From positions 1-50,063 of IMG/VR virus record IMGVR_UViG_3300028800_000915: a stretch of 50,063 nucleotides of DNA; one strand, 5' to 3'. The translations under genes were made by a program, and so were the position numbers. Position 1 is the stretch's first letter. The number at the start of each line of letters is the position of its first letter. This DNA is from a virus. Under the pieces are notes generated by a model. That model worked only from the letters and a program-made list of their open reading frames with translations. It searched no databases and had not been told where the DNA came from. Below, in pieces: positions 30,835 to 38,495 of this stretch.

Positions 30835-32411
30835 GCCAGGACGACCTTCGGATCAACGCGAAGAGTCGTGAGGCTGGCCGCCGCGACCTTGACCGTGAAT
30901 TTGATAATTCCATTCATGGCCGGGGTGAAAGTGACCTGAAGTTTCTTGGTCGTTGGCGTCGTCATGCCCGTTGTCGTCCACGTTGCGCTTGACGCGGTTA
31001 GCGCCGAGCCGGTTCCGAGGACCGTCGCAAGGCCGCCGCTTACCGTGACCGTCTGAGGCGTTCCGGAGTTGCTGAGATATTCGGCCTCCAGCCAGATATC
31101 CGCGTTTGTGTAAGAGCCCGTGTCGACCGACGCGTCGAACAGGATTTCGACCGTCGCCGTCATGGATGCGTTCGAGAACGCGCCGGCGATCACATTCTGC
31201 TTGGCAATCGGAATTGTTTCGAACGCGCCAAAGAAGGGCTCAGTGTTCGCCGTCGTCTGGATTTTCCAGGCGTAGTTCGTCGTCCCGTCGCTTGCGCCGC
31301 CGCTACGGACGTTCGTCAGTTCCGTGGTGAGCGTGCCGAAATAGTCGTTGACGAATTGGCGCGCCGGCGAGTTCGACCCGGAAACGTCGCATCCGTCGAA
31401 CACAACGCGCGAACCGTGGAATTTGGTTTGCTGTGTGCCGAGCGTGACCGATGCGCCGAGTTTGCAGTTTTTGAACAGGGCGCGGACCGTTTCCGTGAAC
31501 GCGCCGAAAATCGTCTTGCCAGAGCCAGCGGCGCTCAAGTCCATGCCATAGACTTCGATTTGCGCGCGTCCCGGCGTCAATCCGCCGGCGCCGAAAAGTG
31601 TCGTCGGGATTGCGGTTCCGGCGAGTGCGCCGCCGAACAGCCGCATCAAAATGCCCTGCGGAACAATCGAAGAGCCGACCGCTCCGGAGAAGTTAAACGT
31701 CGTGTTGTAGCTCTCGAACACGCCGTTCGCATTGGCCGACGTGAACGTCATATTTCCGCTGGTCGTTCCGCCCAGTTTCAGCGTGCAGTTGTCCATGCGG
31801 ATATATTGGCCGGCGACGCCCAATGAGTTCGCCGTCGCGCCGTTTCCGGACTGGAACAGAATTCCGTTGATGTAGGTGATGCCGGTTTGCGTCGCGCCTA
31901 GTGTGAGCGTTGCCGCGCCGGTTGCTGTTTCGGATGCGCCGGTTGTGATGTCGGATTCGACGGGCGGGACAGAACCGCCGTTCGCTACAGTCTTGACGCA
32001 AAGGATGATCGAAGGCGATGCGTCGGTTCCGATGTTCGTCATTGGGTATGACGCGGCAACCGAATAGGCGTGATCGTTTCCGACGTAAATCTTGTCGCCA
32101 GCGGCAGCCCATCCGGCGGCTTGCGCGTTCGCAATACGCGCGTGTGGCGCGCTCCAATTGTAGGTCGGGTTTCCTGTGACCTCGGTCCAGTCTGTGATCG
32201 TATTGTCCACCGGCGATGCGCTGCCGGCCGTCAGAACCCAAGCCGGCTCCGCGCCAGCGGACACGCCGCCAAGCGCGGTTCGAAAGCATCGCTCGCTGCC
32301 GACCGCCGGCGCCGCCAGTTGGCGCACAATCGAGCCCGCGCCGTAGGTATGGCCGGCCGCCCACTGCGCTACGGCGTTTCGGCTCGCGCTCGAGACATAT
32401 TGCGCCGTCAT
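30831..32411 (-). CDS. Large beta-rich virion protein
   Basis: A 526-residue Gly/Thr/Ala-rich protein. The N-terminus has SRNAVAQWAAGHTYGAGSIV and WTEVTGNPTYNWSAPHARI, a pattern seen in phage proteins with a carbohydrate-binding-like start. The middle (residues about 150-370) alternates strands and turns (YIRMDNCTLKLGG, VFESYNTTFNFSG, VVFDGCDVSG, ALFKNCKLG) in a way that suggests a right-handed beta-helix. The last 120 residues look like a jelly roll (VTVSGGLATVLGTG, MNGIIKFTVKVAA). The function may be a head fibre or spike. The start overlaps the stop of the preceding gene. Confidence 0.6.
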   Translation of the reverse strand: MTAQYVSSASRNAVAQWAAGHTYGAGSIVRQLAAPAVGSERCFRTALGGVSAGAEPAWVLTAGSASPVDNTITDWTEVTGNPTYNWSAPHARIANAQAAGWAAAGDKIYVGNDHAYSVAASYPMTNIGTDASPSIILCVKTVANGGSVPPVESDITTGASETATGAATLTLGATQTGITYINGILFQSGNGATANSLGVAGQYIRMDNCTLKLGGTTSGNMTFTSANANGVFESYNTTFNFSGAVGSSIVPQGILMRLFGGALAGTAIPTTLFGAGGLTPGRAQIEVYGMDLSAAGSGKTIFGAFTETVRALFKNCKLGASVTLGTQQTKFHGSRVVFDGCDVSGSNSPARQFVNDYFGTLTTELTNVRSGGASDGTTNYAWKIQTTANTEPFFGAFETIPIAKQNVIAGAFSNASMTATVEILFDASVDTGSYTNADIWLEAEYLSNSGTPQTVTVSGGLATVLGTGSALTASSATWTTTGMTTPTTKKLQVTFTPAMNGIIKFTVKVAAASLTTLRVDPKVVLA

Positions 32412-32890
32412 TGTCCGGCCGCCGCTCTAATGTTCGCCGCGATAGTCGCCGCCGGCGTCAATTTGTTCGTGCGCAGCGTCGTCACTTGTCCTGCGGTCAA
32501 TCCGAAAGCGTTCTGAAGCTGCAAATTCGTGAGCGTGCTCAGAAAGTCGCCAATCATGACGGCCTGCAATTGCGTGGCCACGGCATAGGCCGCGCGCAGC
32601 GCCACGACATTGTCCGCCACGATCGAGTAAACGAAGGCCGGCGTTGCCAGCGATCCGAGCGACAGAACCGCCGAAATGTTGTCGCTAACTTCGTTCGACG
32701 AGAGGTCCGCGAGCAGTTGCGTCGCCGCCGCGGCGAGGTGCGCAGCCTGGTCCGTCGCTTTGTCCGCGAGATAACCGCTTCGAATGGTGCGGCCATTGCT
32801 GAGAACAAACGTCTCGACGACTTCTATAGCCCCGTCAGAGGCTCGCGCGTTCCCCGGCGTTGAGGTTTGCGACGTGACGGTGACGGCCAT
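32408..32890 (-). CDS. Hypothetical virion-associated protein
   Basis: A 160-residue protein. The N-terminus is extended and polar, followed by VVETFVLSNGRTIRSGYL and an Ala-rich helical body (DKATDQAAHLAAAATQLLAD) with FGLTAGQVTTLRTNKLTPAA near the end. AGAGGTGA lies upstream of the ATG. No family was recognised. It is coupled to the beta-rich 526-residue gene and may be its partner or chaperone. Confidence 0.5.
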   Translation of the reverse strand: MAVTVTSQTSTPGNARASDGAIEVVETFVLSNGRTIRSGYLADKATDQAAHLAAAATQLLADLSSNEVSDNISAVLSLGSLATPAFVYSIVADNVVALRAAYAVATQLQAVMIGDFLSTLTNLQLQNAFGLTAGQVTTLRTNKLTPAATIAANIRAAAGQ

Positions 32891-32899
32891 GGGTCACCT

Positions 32900-33178
32900 C
32901 TATAGGCCGTAGGATCGGCGCGCGGCTTCGCGGGCTTCCATGCGCTCCATGGCTTTTTCCCACGTTTCGCAAAGTTCGCCGCGGTCGAGTTTCCGAACGC
33001 AATTCGGACAGATAAGACCGTCGCAAGTGTGGCACCGCCCGCCAAGTTCGGTGGGCGATGCCTTGTACGGGACCACGACGTTTTTCTGGCAATGCTTGCA
33101 AACGAAGCCTTCGCGCACGCTGTCGTCGCGCGTGCCTTCCAGCCCAAAGCCATAAATCGTGAAGCCCGCTTTGCGCAC
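32900..33178 (-). CDS. Two-zinc-site small protein
   Basis: A 92-residue protein with seven cysteines in zinc-binding spacing: Cys27/30, Cys49/52, Cys57/60 and Cys70, in CKHC, CHTC and CPNC motifs. The N-terminus MRKAGFTIYGFGLEGTRDD is conserved-looking, and the C-terminal helix is rich in Met/Glu/Arg. The start is GTG with a GGAA-type site upstream. Similar zinc proteins occur next to capsid genes in alphaproteobacterial phages; a role in head assembly is possible but unproven. Confidence 0.55.
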   Translation of the reverse strand: MRKAGFTIYGFGLEGTRDDSVREGFVCKHCQKNVVVPYKASPTELGGRCHTCDGLICPNCVRKLDRGELCETWEKAMERMEAREAARRSYGL

Positions 33179-33181
33179 GCT

Positions 33182-33643
33182 TTACTGTTCCTCGAACAGG
33201 CAGGAACCGCCGAAGGAGCCCGTATAGGCCGGCGACAGGGCGCGAATGGCTAGGCCGTTGTTCGCCGTCGCCGGGATCACGATTTCGGAACCGGGGTTCG
33301 CGACCCACCGATAAGAGGCGCGCTGGTTGAGGAACTCGTCGATGAGGTCCGTGCCGGCCGTGAACGAGGCGGACTCGACGGTCGCGTTCGAACCGAACGT
33401 CGCGACGCAAGCCGCGTCCGCCGGATCGAGCGGCGTCGGCGTGACGGACGTGTCCGTGCCGTTCGCGGTTGTGCGGATGGCATTGAACTCGAGGACGTTA
33501 TCGGCAGGCGCTCCGCCGGCGCCGACGAGCAGGTCGTAAAACTTGATACGACGCATGGACGCGGCTGGCGCGCGGACGTGCCCGGCGGTCTTGAACGTGG
33601 TCGTGTTCGTGGTCTGCGAAAACTTCGCGGCATACTTCGCCAT
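33182..33643 (-). CDS. Virion structural protein
   Basis: A 153-residue protein starting MAKYAAKFSQTTNTTTFKTA, with a strong AGGAG site. Beta-rich (MRRIKFYDLLVGAGGAPADN, VLEFNAIRTTANGTD) with an ending YTGSFGGSCLFEEQ. It resembles small phage structural proteins that start with an MxKYAxxxSxT segment. Position close to the capsid gene supports a head-decoration role. No catalytic residues were seen. Confidence 0.55.
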   Translation of the reverse strand: MAKYAAKFSQTTNTTTFKTAGHVRAPAASMRRIKFYDLLVGAGGAPADNVLEFNAIRTTANGTDTSVTPTPLDPADAACVATFGSNATVESASFTAGTDLIDEFLNQRASYRWVANPGSEIVIPATANNGLAIRALSPAYTGSFGGSCLFEEQ

Positions 33644-33660
33644 GGATGGCTCCTGTGAGG

Positions 33661-34008
33661 TTAAGTGAGGGGTGTCGTGATGACCTGGAGGATTTGGTCA
33701 CCTGTTTGGTTGACGGGAGAGGCGAGCGTGCCCGACCGAATTTTGATCATGACGACGCCGCGGAACACTGCCGGGTCCAGCCCGATCACATAGCCAGCGA
33801 CGGCCGGCACGACGATCGCGTAGAGCCCTGCCTTGTCGCAGAACTCAAAAAAGTTCGTCCCGTCGTAAGACGCCTGGAGCGAGAGGTTCGCGGCGTTCCA
33901 CGTCGACGGGACCGCAATCCCGGTGAGGTGACGCGGCGCGAGCGGGATTGCCGGCGAGAGCGCCGTCCCGTTTGAGATTGTGACGGGCGTGACTGTGGGA
34001 GTGGTCAT
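33661..34008 (-). CDS. Small beta-sandwich virion protein
   Basis: A 115-residue protein: TVTPVTISNGTALSPAIPLA, GIAVPSTWNAANLSLQASYD, TNFFEFCDKAGLYAIVV, then YVIGLDPAVFRGVVMIKIRS. The pattern matches small phage proteins with a jelly-roll or Ig-like fold that bind particle surfaces. AAGGGG lies upstream of the ATG. Function is inferred from the neighbourhood. Confidence 0.55.
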   Translation of the reverse strand: MTTPTVTPVTISNGTALSPAIPLAPRHLTGIAVPSTWNAANLSLQASYDGTNFFEFCDKAGLYAIVVPAVAGYVIGLDPAVFRGVVMIKIRSGTLASPVNQTGDQILQVITTPLT

Positions 34009-34044
34009 GATGACCCCTTGTCAGAATTTCGGGAGCGGCACCGC

Positions 34045-34266
34045 TTATTCGGCGGGAGGCGACTCTTCGGGCAGAGTCTCGTCGGCCGGGATCTCCTGCG
34101 CGTCGAGGTCGGACACCGGAACGTAATTGAACCCGCCGTCGAACGAAACAAAACTGCCTTCGCCAGTGGCGCGCGTGGCGTTCACAGTGCGGTCCTGGCC
34201 CATATGCTTGACGGCATCGCCGAGCGCCGGACCGGAATAGACAAGGGGTGGTGTTTCGTCGGACAT
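34045..34266 (-). CDS. Small acidic hypothetical protein
   Basis: A 73-residue protein with the C-terminus strongly acidic and Pro-rich (LDAQEIPADETLPEESPPAE). The core TVNATRATGEGSFVSFDGGF may form a beta hairpin. AGGAGA stands before the ATG. A strong hairpin lies just upstream of it. No family was recognised. It may be a minor virion component or a chaperone for the neighbouring beta-rich proteins. Confidence 0.5.
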   Translation of the reverse strand: MSDETPPLVYSGPALGDAVKHMGQDRTVNATRATGEGSFVSFDGGFNYVPVSDLDAQEIPADETLPEESPPAE

Positions 34267-34288
34267 GGGGTTCTCCTGAGAAAGGGGC

Positions 34289-34316
34289 GACGCGCGCGAC
34301 GCGAGCCGCGCGCGTC
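34289..34316 (-). terminator. Strong hairpin between two structural genes
   Basis: GACGCGCGC (34289-34297) and GCGCGCGTC (34308-34316) pair perfectly around a 10-base loop. On the minus strand only CCCCTTTC follows, a weak T-run. It probably reduces read-through or stabilises the upstream mRNA. Confidence 0.5.
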
Positions 34317-34320
34317 AATC

Positions 34321-35076
34321 TTATGCGCGATTCGCCCGGACCTGAACATTGTCCACGAGCAAGGTGCCGACGCCGGTGCCGCTCGCCTTGTAGACGGACT
34401 GGTAGGCCTGCACGATCGCGCTCGCCCCGGTCGCCGCGAACGCGACGTTTGCGAGACCGCTGATTTCATTCCCGTCCACAGAGAACCGGACGTTCGTCAC
34501 GTCCGTCGCGTCGAACTTGAGAATGTGCCAGTCCGTCGTCAGGAACGCCGGGACGACGGAACTTGCATCGATGGCGTTGACCGTCGTTCCGTCGTTCGAC
34601 CGCAAGATTAGCTTGCCGTTTCCGAGGAACCCGAAGCCAAGATAGAACGACGCGTTGTCAGGGCCGTCGATCCATGCGGACTGGACGCCCATGACCATCT
34701 GAACGGCCGCGACGCTCGGAAGCACGGACAGCTTGATGCGGCTTTCCCAAATCAAGCCTTTCGTAATATCGAGCGAAAGGTTGTCGCCCATGTAGAACGC
34801 GCCGTCTTCCTTTTCGGAGTTCGCGGCAAGGGCGAGCGAAATCTGTCCGCCGGCGGCGTTCGAGACTGCGGCGACAGTCGGCGGACCGGCGCCGACGATT
34901 TTCTTGATCCACGGGTAGCCTAGCGTGGCGGTTGTCGGGAGCGTGGCGACGTGCGACGCGCCGATAAACTCGTCCTCGAAAAGGATTGGATTGTTGGCGA
35001 GCAACGTCTCGCCGGTGAGTGTGTCGAATTCAGTATGTGCGCCGGCCTTGTACTGGCCGCGAGAATTGAGAGGCAT
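34321..35076 (-). CDS. LamG-like (concanavalin-type) virion protein
   Basis: A 251-residue protein. The beta order from residue 30 onward fits a jelly-roll lectin-like fold: LFEDEFIGASHVATL, ISLALAANSEKEDGAFYMGD, LIWESRIKLSVLPSVAAVQM, ASFYLGFGFLGNGKLILRSN, DWHILKFDATDVTNVRFSVD, and VQAYQSVYKASG with LLVDNVQVRANRA at the end. This ending is typical of such domains in phage structural proteins. TAGGAGA stands upstream. It probably decorates the capsid or binds host surface sugars. Confidence 0.65.
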   Translation of the reverse strand: MPLNSRGQYKAGAHTEFDTLTGETLLANNPILFEDEFIGASHVATLPTTATLGYPWIKKIVGAGPPTVAAVSNAAGGQISLALAANSEKEDGAFYMGDNLSLDITKGLIWESRIKLSVLPSVAAVQMVMGVQSAWIDGPDNASFYLGFGFLGNGKLILRSNDGTTVNAIDASSVVPAFLTTDWHILKFDATDVTNVRFSVDGNEISGLANVAFAATGASAIVQAYQSVYKASGTGVGTLLVDNVQVRANRA

Positions 35077-35092
35077 AGAAGTCTCCTATCCG

Positions 35093-35110
35093 GCGTCCGG
35101 GCGGACGCCG
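35093..35110 (-). other. Intergenic hairpin before the LamG-like gene
   Basis: The 95-bp gap between two virion genes holds GGCGTCC-GGGC-GGACGCC (7-bp perfect stem) and, just beside it, an 8-bp inverted repeat GGCGCGCC. Neither is followed by a clear T-run. They may attenuate transcription after the preceding gene. Confidence 0.4.
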
Positions 35111-35171
35111 CAAAAGTTGCGGATTGGGAGAGAGGCGCGCCAGCGTTCGCCGGCGCGCCGCCCGGTAGGCT

Positions 35172-35654
35172 TTAGACGCGAATGGTCGGCGGTGACGCCT
35201 GCGCGTATGCCGGCAGATAGAAGATATCTGCGGTCGTGATGTTCGCGGCGTTGCTGGCGCCGGTCGAGATGCCGATGTGGTTGAACCCATTCGCTACGTC
35301 CAGCGCCGTCTCGGGCTGGATTTCGAAAATGACGCGCTTGTTCTTGAGCGCGGCAGAGGTCGTGAACGTCGCGGCGGCGGTCTGAGCGGTATTGCCGTCC
35401 GCGCCGGACGTGTCCTGGTTCGCCCAAATCGGAACCGCTGCGATGGCTTTGGACGACGTTCCCGACGTGTCCTTCGCCTGAAGCGGCGAGAACAGAACGG
35501 TGGCGGCGTTGCCCTGCGCGACCTTCGCGATAATCCACGCCTTGAGCATGGTTTTCAGCGAAACGTAGGTCGACGTACGGCCAGCGGCGTCGGTTGCGGG
35601 GTTGAGAAGTTCGTCGGACGGAAGCTGATACGGAAGGCTGAACTGGCGGGCCAT
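35172..35654 (-). CDS. Virion structural protein directly after the capsid gene
   Basis: A 160-residue protein starting MARQFSLPYQLPSDELLNPA, with AAAAGGAG upstream. The body contains SLKTMLKAWIIAKVAQGNA, a helix, then beta strands (KRVIFEIQPETALDVANGF, NHIGISTGASNAANIT) and ends QASPPTIRV. The gene follows the capsid gene and its terminator, so decoration of the head is the likely role. No family was identified by pattern. Confidence 0.55.
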   Translation of the reverse strand: MARQFSLPYQLPSDELLNPATDAAGRTSTYVSLKTMLKAWIIAKVAQGNAATVLFSPLQAKDTSGTSSKAIAAVPIWANQDTSGADGNTAQTAAATFTTSAALKNKRVIFEIQPETALDVANGFNHIGISTGASNAANITTADIFYLPAYAQASPPTIRV

Positions 35655-35701
35655 GGGCCTGCTCCTTTTTGCCGTCCCCCAATGCGGCGAAAGAGGGAAA
35701 G

Positions 35702-35728
35702 ACGGGCGAGGTGGGGGACCTCGCCCGT
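35702..35728 (-). terminator. Terminator after the major capsid gene
   Basis: ACGGGCGAGGT (35702-35712) and ACCTCGCCCGT (35718-35728) form an 11-bp perfect stem with a 5-base loop. On the minus strand CTTTCCCTCTTT follows. It lies in the 108-bp gap after the capsid gene and would limit expression of downstream virion genes. Confidence 0.75.
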
Positions 35729-35762
35729 TTCACTCAAACCCGGCTCATGGAGCCGAATTCGT

Positions 35763-37133
35763 TTAGCGATTGGCGAGCACGATGAAGGGCGAACGCGTGT
35801 TCGTTCCCTTGAAGGGCGTGATCGCGGAGTGCCACATCGGACGTCCGTCGACGCGGTACGTGATGCGGAAGCGCATTTCGTCCGTGTCGAAGGCGATGTG
35901 CATGGAGGTGGCGAAGTTGACGCCGCCCTTGTCGACCAGCGTGTACTGGCTGAGGTCGACCAGCGCGATATCGCCGGACGTTCCCATCGCGGCATTGTAT
36001 TCCGTCGCGATCACCGGGCGGCCGAGCAAGGTCGCATACGGCGCGCCCGACGCTCCGCCAGGCGGCAGGAAGACGGGAAGTCCGCCGGTGCCGACAGGGA
36101 TGGAGAGGCCGAGCAATTGCGCCTCTGCGTCCTGGTTGATCAGCCACACCGCGTTTGAACGCGAACGCGCCCACAAGCGGGAGAACATCGCCGTGATGTT
36201 ATTGTAGGTGACCGTCGCGGCCGCCTGACCGGTTTCCTTGGCCTGTGTGACCAGGGCCGCGGCGTTCAGGATGCCGAGCGGCTGACCCGCGCCGGAGCCT
36301 TCCCAAACGGCGTCCTCGACCATGAACATCACTTCCTCGGAGAACGCCTGGCCGGCGATCGACGTCAGGGCAGTGCTGTCCTGAAGCAGTTCATCGGTGA
36401 CGGTCATTTTGGAAATGAGCTTTTTCAGGTCGAACTCGACCATGCGGAACTTCGGACGCGACTCCGTACCGGCAACGCCTTCAGCCTGCCAGTTCGATTG
36501 CACGCCGCCCCAACGGGAACCGGTCGCACGGGACGATTCGTCGACGCCCGGAATTTTGAGCCCGTTCGCATTGGCGCTGATCGGGATCTTGTTCACGCGG
36601 CCCATGATTTCGCCCATGTCATGCGCGAGCATGAAAATGGTATTCGCGAAATCGGTTTGGACGAGGAATCCGCCGCCGGTCGGATCGACTTCGCCTGCGC
36701 CGGTCGGGGCGCGGACGAGACGAGGATCCGTGACGGAGCCCTTGGACGCATAGTGCCGGAAAACGTCCTGCAGCTGTTCGCCAAGATTGCCGTACTTCTG
36801 GTCCGCCTTCTTGAAGCCGAGCTCTGCGCGGCTGCGACGAAGGTAGGATTCGAACGTGCGCATGCCCGGCGACGTCACGTCACGGGCGTGCATGAGCGAG
36901 ACGGCGCGCTCCGCGGAGGTGTCGATCAGCTCCTCGACGTCACCCTCTGCCGGCTGAACCGGGCGGGCGAGCGATGCCGAACGCTTTTCAGCCTTTTCAG
37001 CGCGCTCGATTTGCGCCTCGAGGTCAACAATTTCGGCTTCCTTCGCGTCGAACTTGGCACCGTCTTCGGCCAGGTTCGGTAGTTCATCAATCGCCGCGGC
37101 TCGTGCCTGGCGAAGTTCGATCAAAGTGCGCAT
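35763..37133 (-). CDS. HK97-fold major capsid protein
   Basis: A 456-residue protein. Residues 1-60 form a charged coiled coil (MRTLIELRQARAAAIDELPN), the delta domain that is cleaved by the prohead protease. The mature fold follows: GAGEVDPTGGGFLVQTDFAN, the E-loop region, LIDE-like KLISKMTVTDELLQDSTALT, EVMFMVEDAVWEGSGAGQPL with GILN, and the P-domain ending DEMRFRITYRVDGRPMWHSA with ITPFKG. These are hallmarks of the phage capsid family. It is bounded by strong hairpins on both sides. Confidence 0.93.
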   Translation of the reverse strand: MRTLIELRQARAAAIDELPNLAEDGAKFDAKEAEIVDLEAQIERAEKAEKRSASLARPVQPAEGDVEELIDTSAERAVSLMHARDVTSPGMRTFESYLRRSRAELGFKKADQKYGNLGEQLQDVFRHYASKGSVTDPRLVRAPTGAGEVDPTGGGFLVQTDFANTIFMLAHDMGEIMGRVNKIPISANANGLKIPGVDESSRATGSRWGGVQSNWQAEGVAGTESRPKFRMVEFDLKKLISKMTVTDELLQDSTALTSIAGQAFSEEVMFMVEDAVWEGSGAGQPLGILNAAALVTQAKETGQAAATVTYNNITAMFSRLWARSRSNAVWLINQDAEAQLLGLSIPVGTGGLPVFLPPGGASGAPYATLLGRPVIATEYNAAMGTSGDIALVDLSQYTLVDKGGVNFATSMHIAFDTDEMRFRITYRVDGRPMWHSAITPFKGTNTRSPFIVLANR

Positions 37134-37157
37134 GAATGGGTCTCCCTATAGCGCATG

Positions 37158-37178
37158 AAAAAGGACGCCGAAGCGTCC
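37158..37178 (-). terminator. Terminator between prohead protease and capsid genes
   Basis: On the minus strand GGACGC-TTCG-GCGTCC followed by TTTTT: a 6-bp stem closed by a C(UUCG)G-type tetraloop. It lies in the 99-bp gap upstream of the capsid gene and is a textbook intrinsic terminator. Capsid transcription probably needs read-through, antitermination or its own promoter. Confidence 0.85.
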
Positions 37179-37232
37179 AGGGGCCCTCGCCAGAAGGAGA
37201 GGGATTCTCGGGCGGCGGATTTCCGCCGGGAA

Positions 37233-38486
37233 TTACTTCTTGAGAACGCGAGCGCGGGCGCGGCGAATGCGCGTTGCCTTGGCTTTGGCCTCGTCGTCGA
37301 CCGCCGCGGCGCGCTTGGCTTCCTCAGCCAGGCGCACGGCTTCAGCCGCTTTTTCGGCTTGGCTCTGCGCCGGTGCGAGCGCGGCGCGCCCCTTCTTGAG
37401 CTCGTCGAGCTCTGCCTTGAAATCGTCCAAGGCCTTGCGGATCGCGGATGTGTCGATCGTCAGAGTGAGCGTGGACTTGGGATCAGGGACCTCAACGGCT
37501 TCCTGCATCTTGCGGCCGATCACGCCGAGCTTGATCAGCATGCGCTGCGCGGGCGACTTGGCCGCCGCCTCGAGCGCCTCGACAAAATCGACGTCACCGC
37601 CATCATCTTCAGTGCCGGCAAAAAGCTCCGTCACCTCTTCAACGGTCATGTCGACCAGAATTTGGCCAAGCTCCTTGGCGGCCGCCAGGAGACGATCGGG
37701 GATCGTCGATCCATCCTCCTCAACGTCCGCTTCCCATTCGACGTCCGCCTGGACGCTCATGAGATAGGAAATGAGGCTCGCCAGTGTGCCGACCGAATAG
37801 AGGCCGCGGACGGTTGACTTAGAAGTCAACGCGGCCGTCTGAGGCTTTGAAGGTGCAGGCATTTTTGCGTTTCTCCGCATGGCTTCCAGTTGCGACCGCG
37901 GGACCATGACCATGGATCCGCCATCAAGAGTTTTCTCCGCCCATTCGACGAATGGTCCGGTGTCAATGCCGTGCGCGCGCGCTTCGACGATCGCGGTGGA
38001 CAGCGCCGGCACGGGAACCTGGGAAACCTCGAGCAATTCCTGCTTCAGGAAGTCGATACCGTTCATGCGCGTCTTGTCGGTCGAATATTTCCATTCGAGC
38101 GGGAGCCACGAGACGGAGACCGCATTGAGAAAGCCGCGCTTGACCATCTGAAAGATCGTGTCCGCGAACGGGTAGACGTCCTTCTCCATGTATTCGACCG
38201 TGCCGCGCAGCTTCCCGCCGACGGTTGCGATCGAGGTCACGCGGCCGACGGGCGGTTGGTTGCCATCATGCGCGAACAGAAAGACCGGATTTTTCAGGAA
38301 CGGTCCCAAGCTCCAGCCGTTTGACGCGATCGTGTGACCATCGCGCGCAACGCTGTCATCACTGAAAATGTAGCTGATCTTGCGGCTGTCGCCAGACACC
38401 TCCGGCGTGCTCGCGCTCGCGCGCATGAGCATCGACTCGCCGGGAGCCGAGCTATCGAGCTCCTTCGCCGTGCTGATCAGCTTCAT
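37233..38486 (-). CDS. HK97-type prohead protease with scaffold-like C-terminus
   Basis: A 417-residue protein. The first 200 residues are the S78-type protease: YIFSDDSVARDGHTIASNGW, the His motif PVFLFAHDGNQPPVGRV with His73, and the Ser motif LNAVSVSWLPLEW with Ser124. The C-terminal half is acidic then coiled-coil (ELDELKKGRAALAPAQSQAE) and Lys/Arg-rich at the end, a scaffold-like region about 200 residues longer than the minimal protease. It cleaves capsid delta domains during maturation. It lies between portal and capsid genes as usual. Confidence 0.85.
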   Translation of the reverse strand: MKLISTAKELDSSAPGESMLMRASASTPEVSGDSRKISYIFSDDSVARDGHTIASNGWSLGPFLKNPVFLFAHDGNQPPVGRVTSIATVGGKLRGTVEYMEKDVYPFADTIFQMVKRGFLNAVSVSWLPLEWKYSTDKTRMNGIDFLKQELLEVSQVPVPALSTAIVEARAHGIDTGPFVEWAEKTLDGGSMVMVPRSQLEAMRRNAKMPAPSKPQTAALTSKSTVRGLYSVGTLASLISYLMSVQADVEWEADVEEDGSTIPDRLLAAAKELGQILVDMTVEEVTELFAGTEDDGGDVDFVEALEAAAKSPAQRMLIKLGVIGRKMQEAVEVPDPKSTLTLTIDTSAIRKALDDFKAELDELKKGRAALAPAQSQAEKAAEAVRLAEEAKRAAAVDDEAKAKATRIRRARARVLKK

Positions 38487-38495
38487 GCTTGTCTC

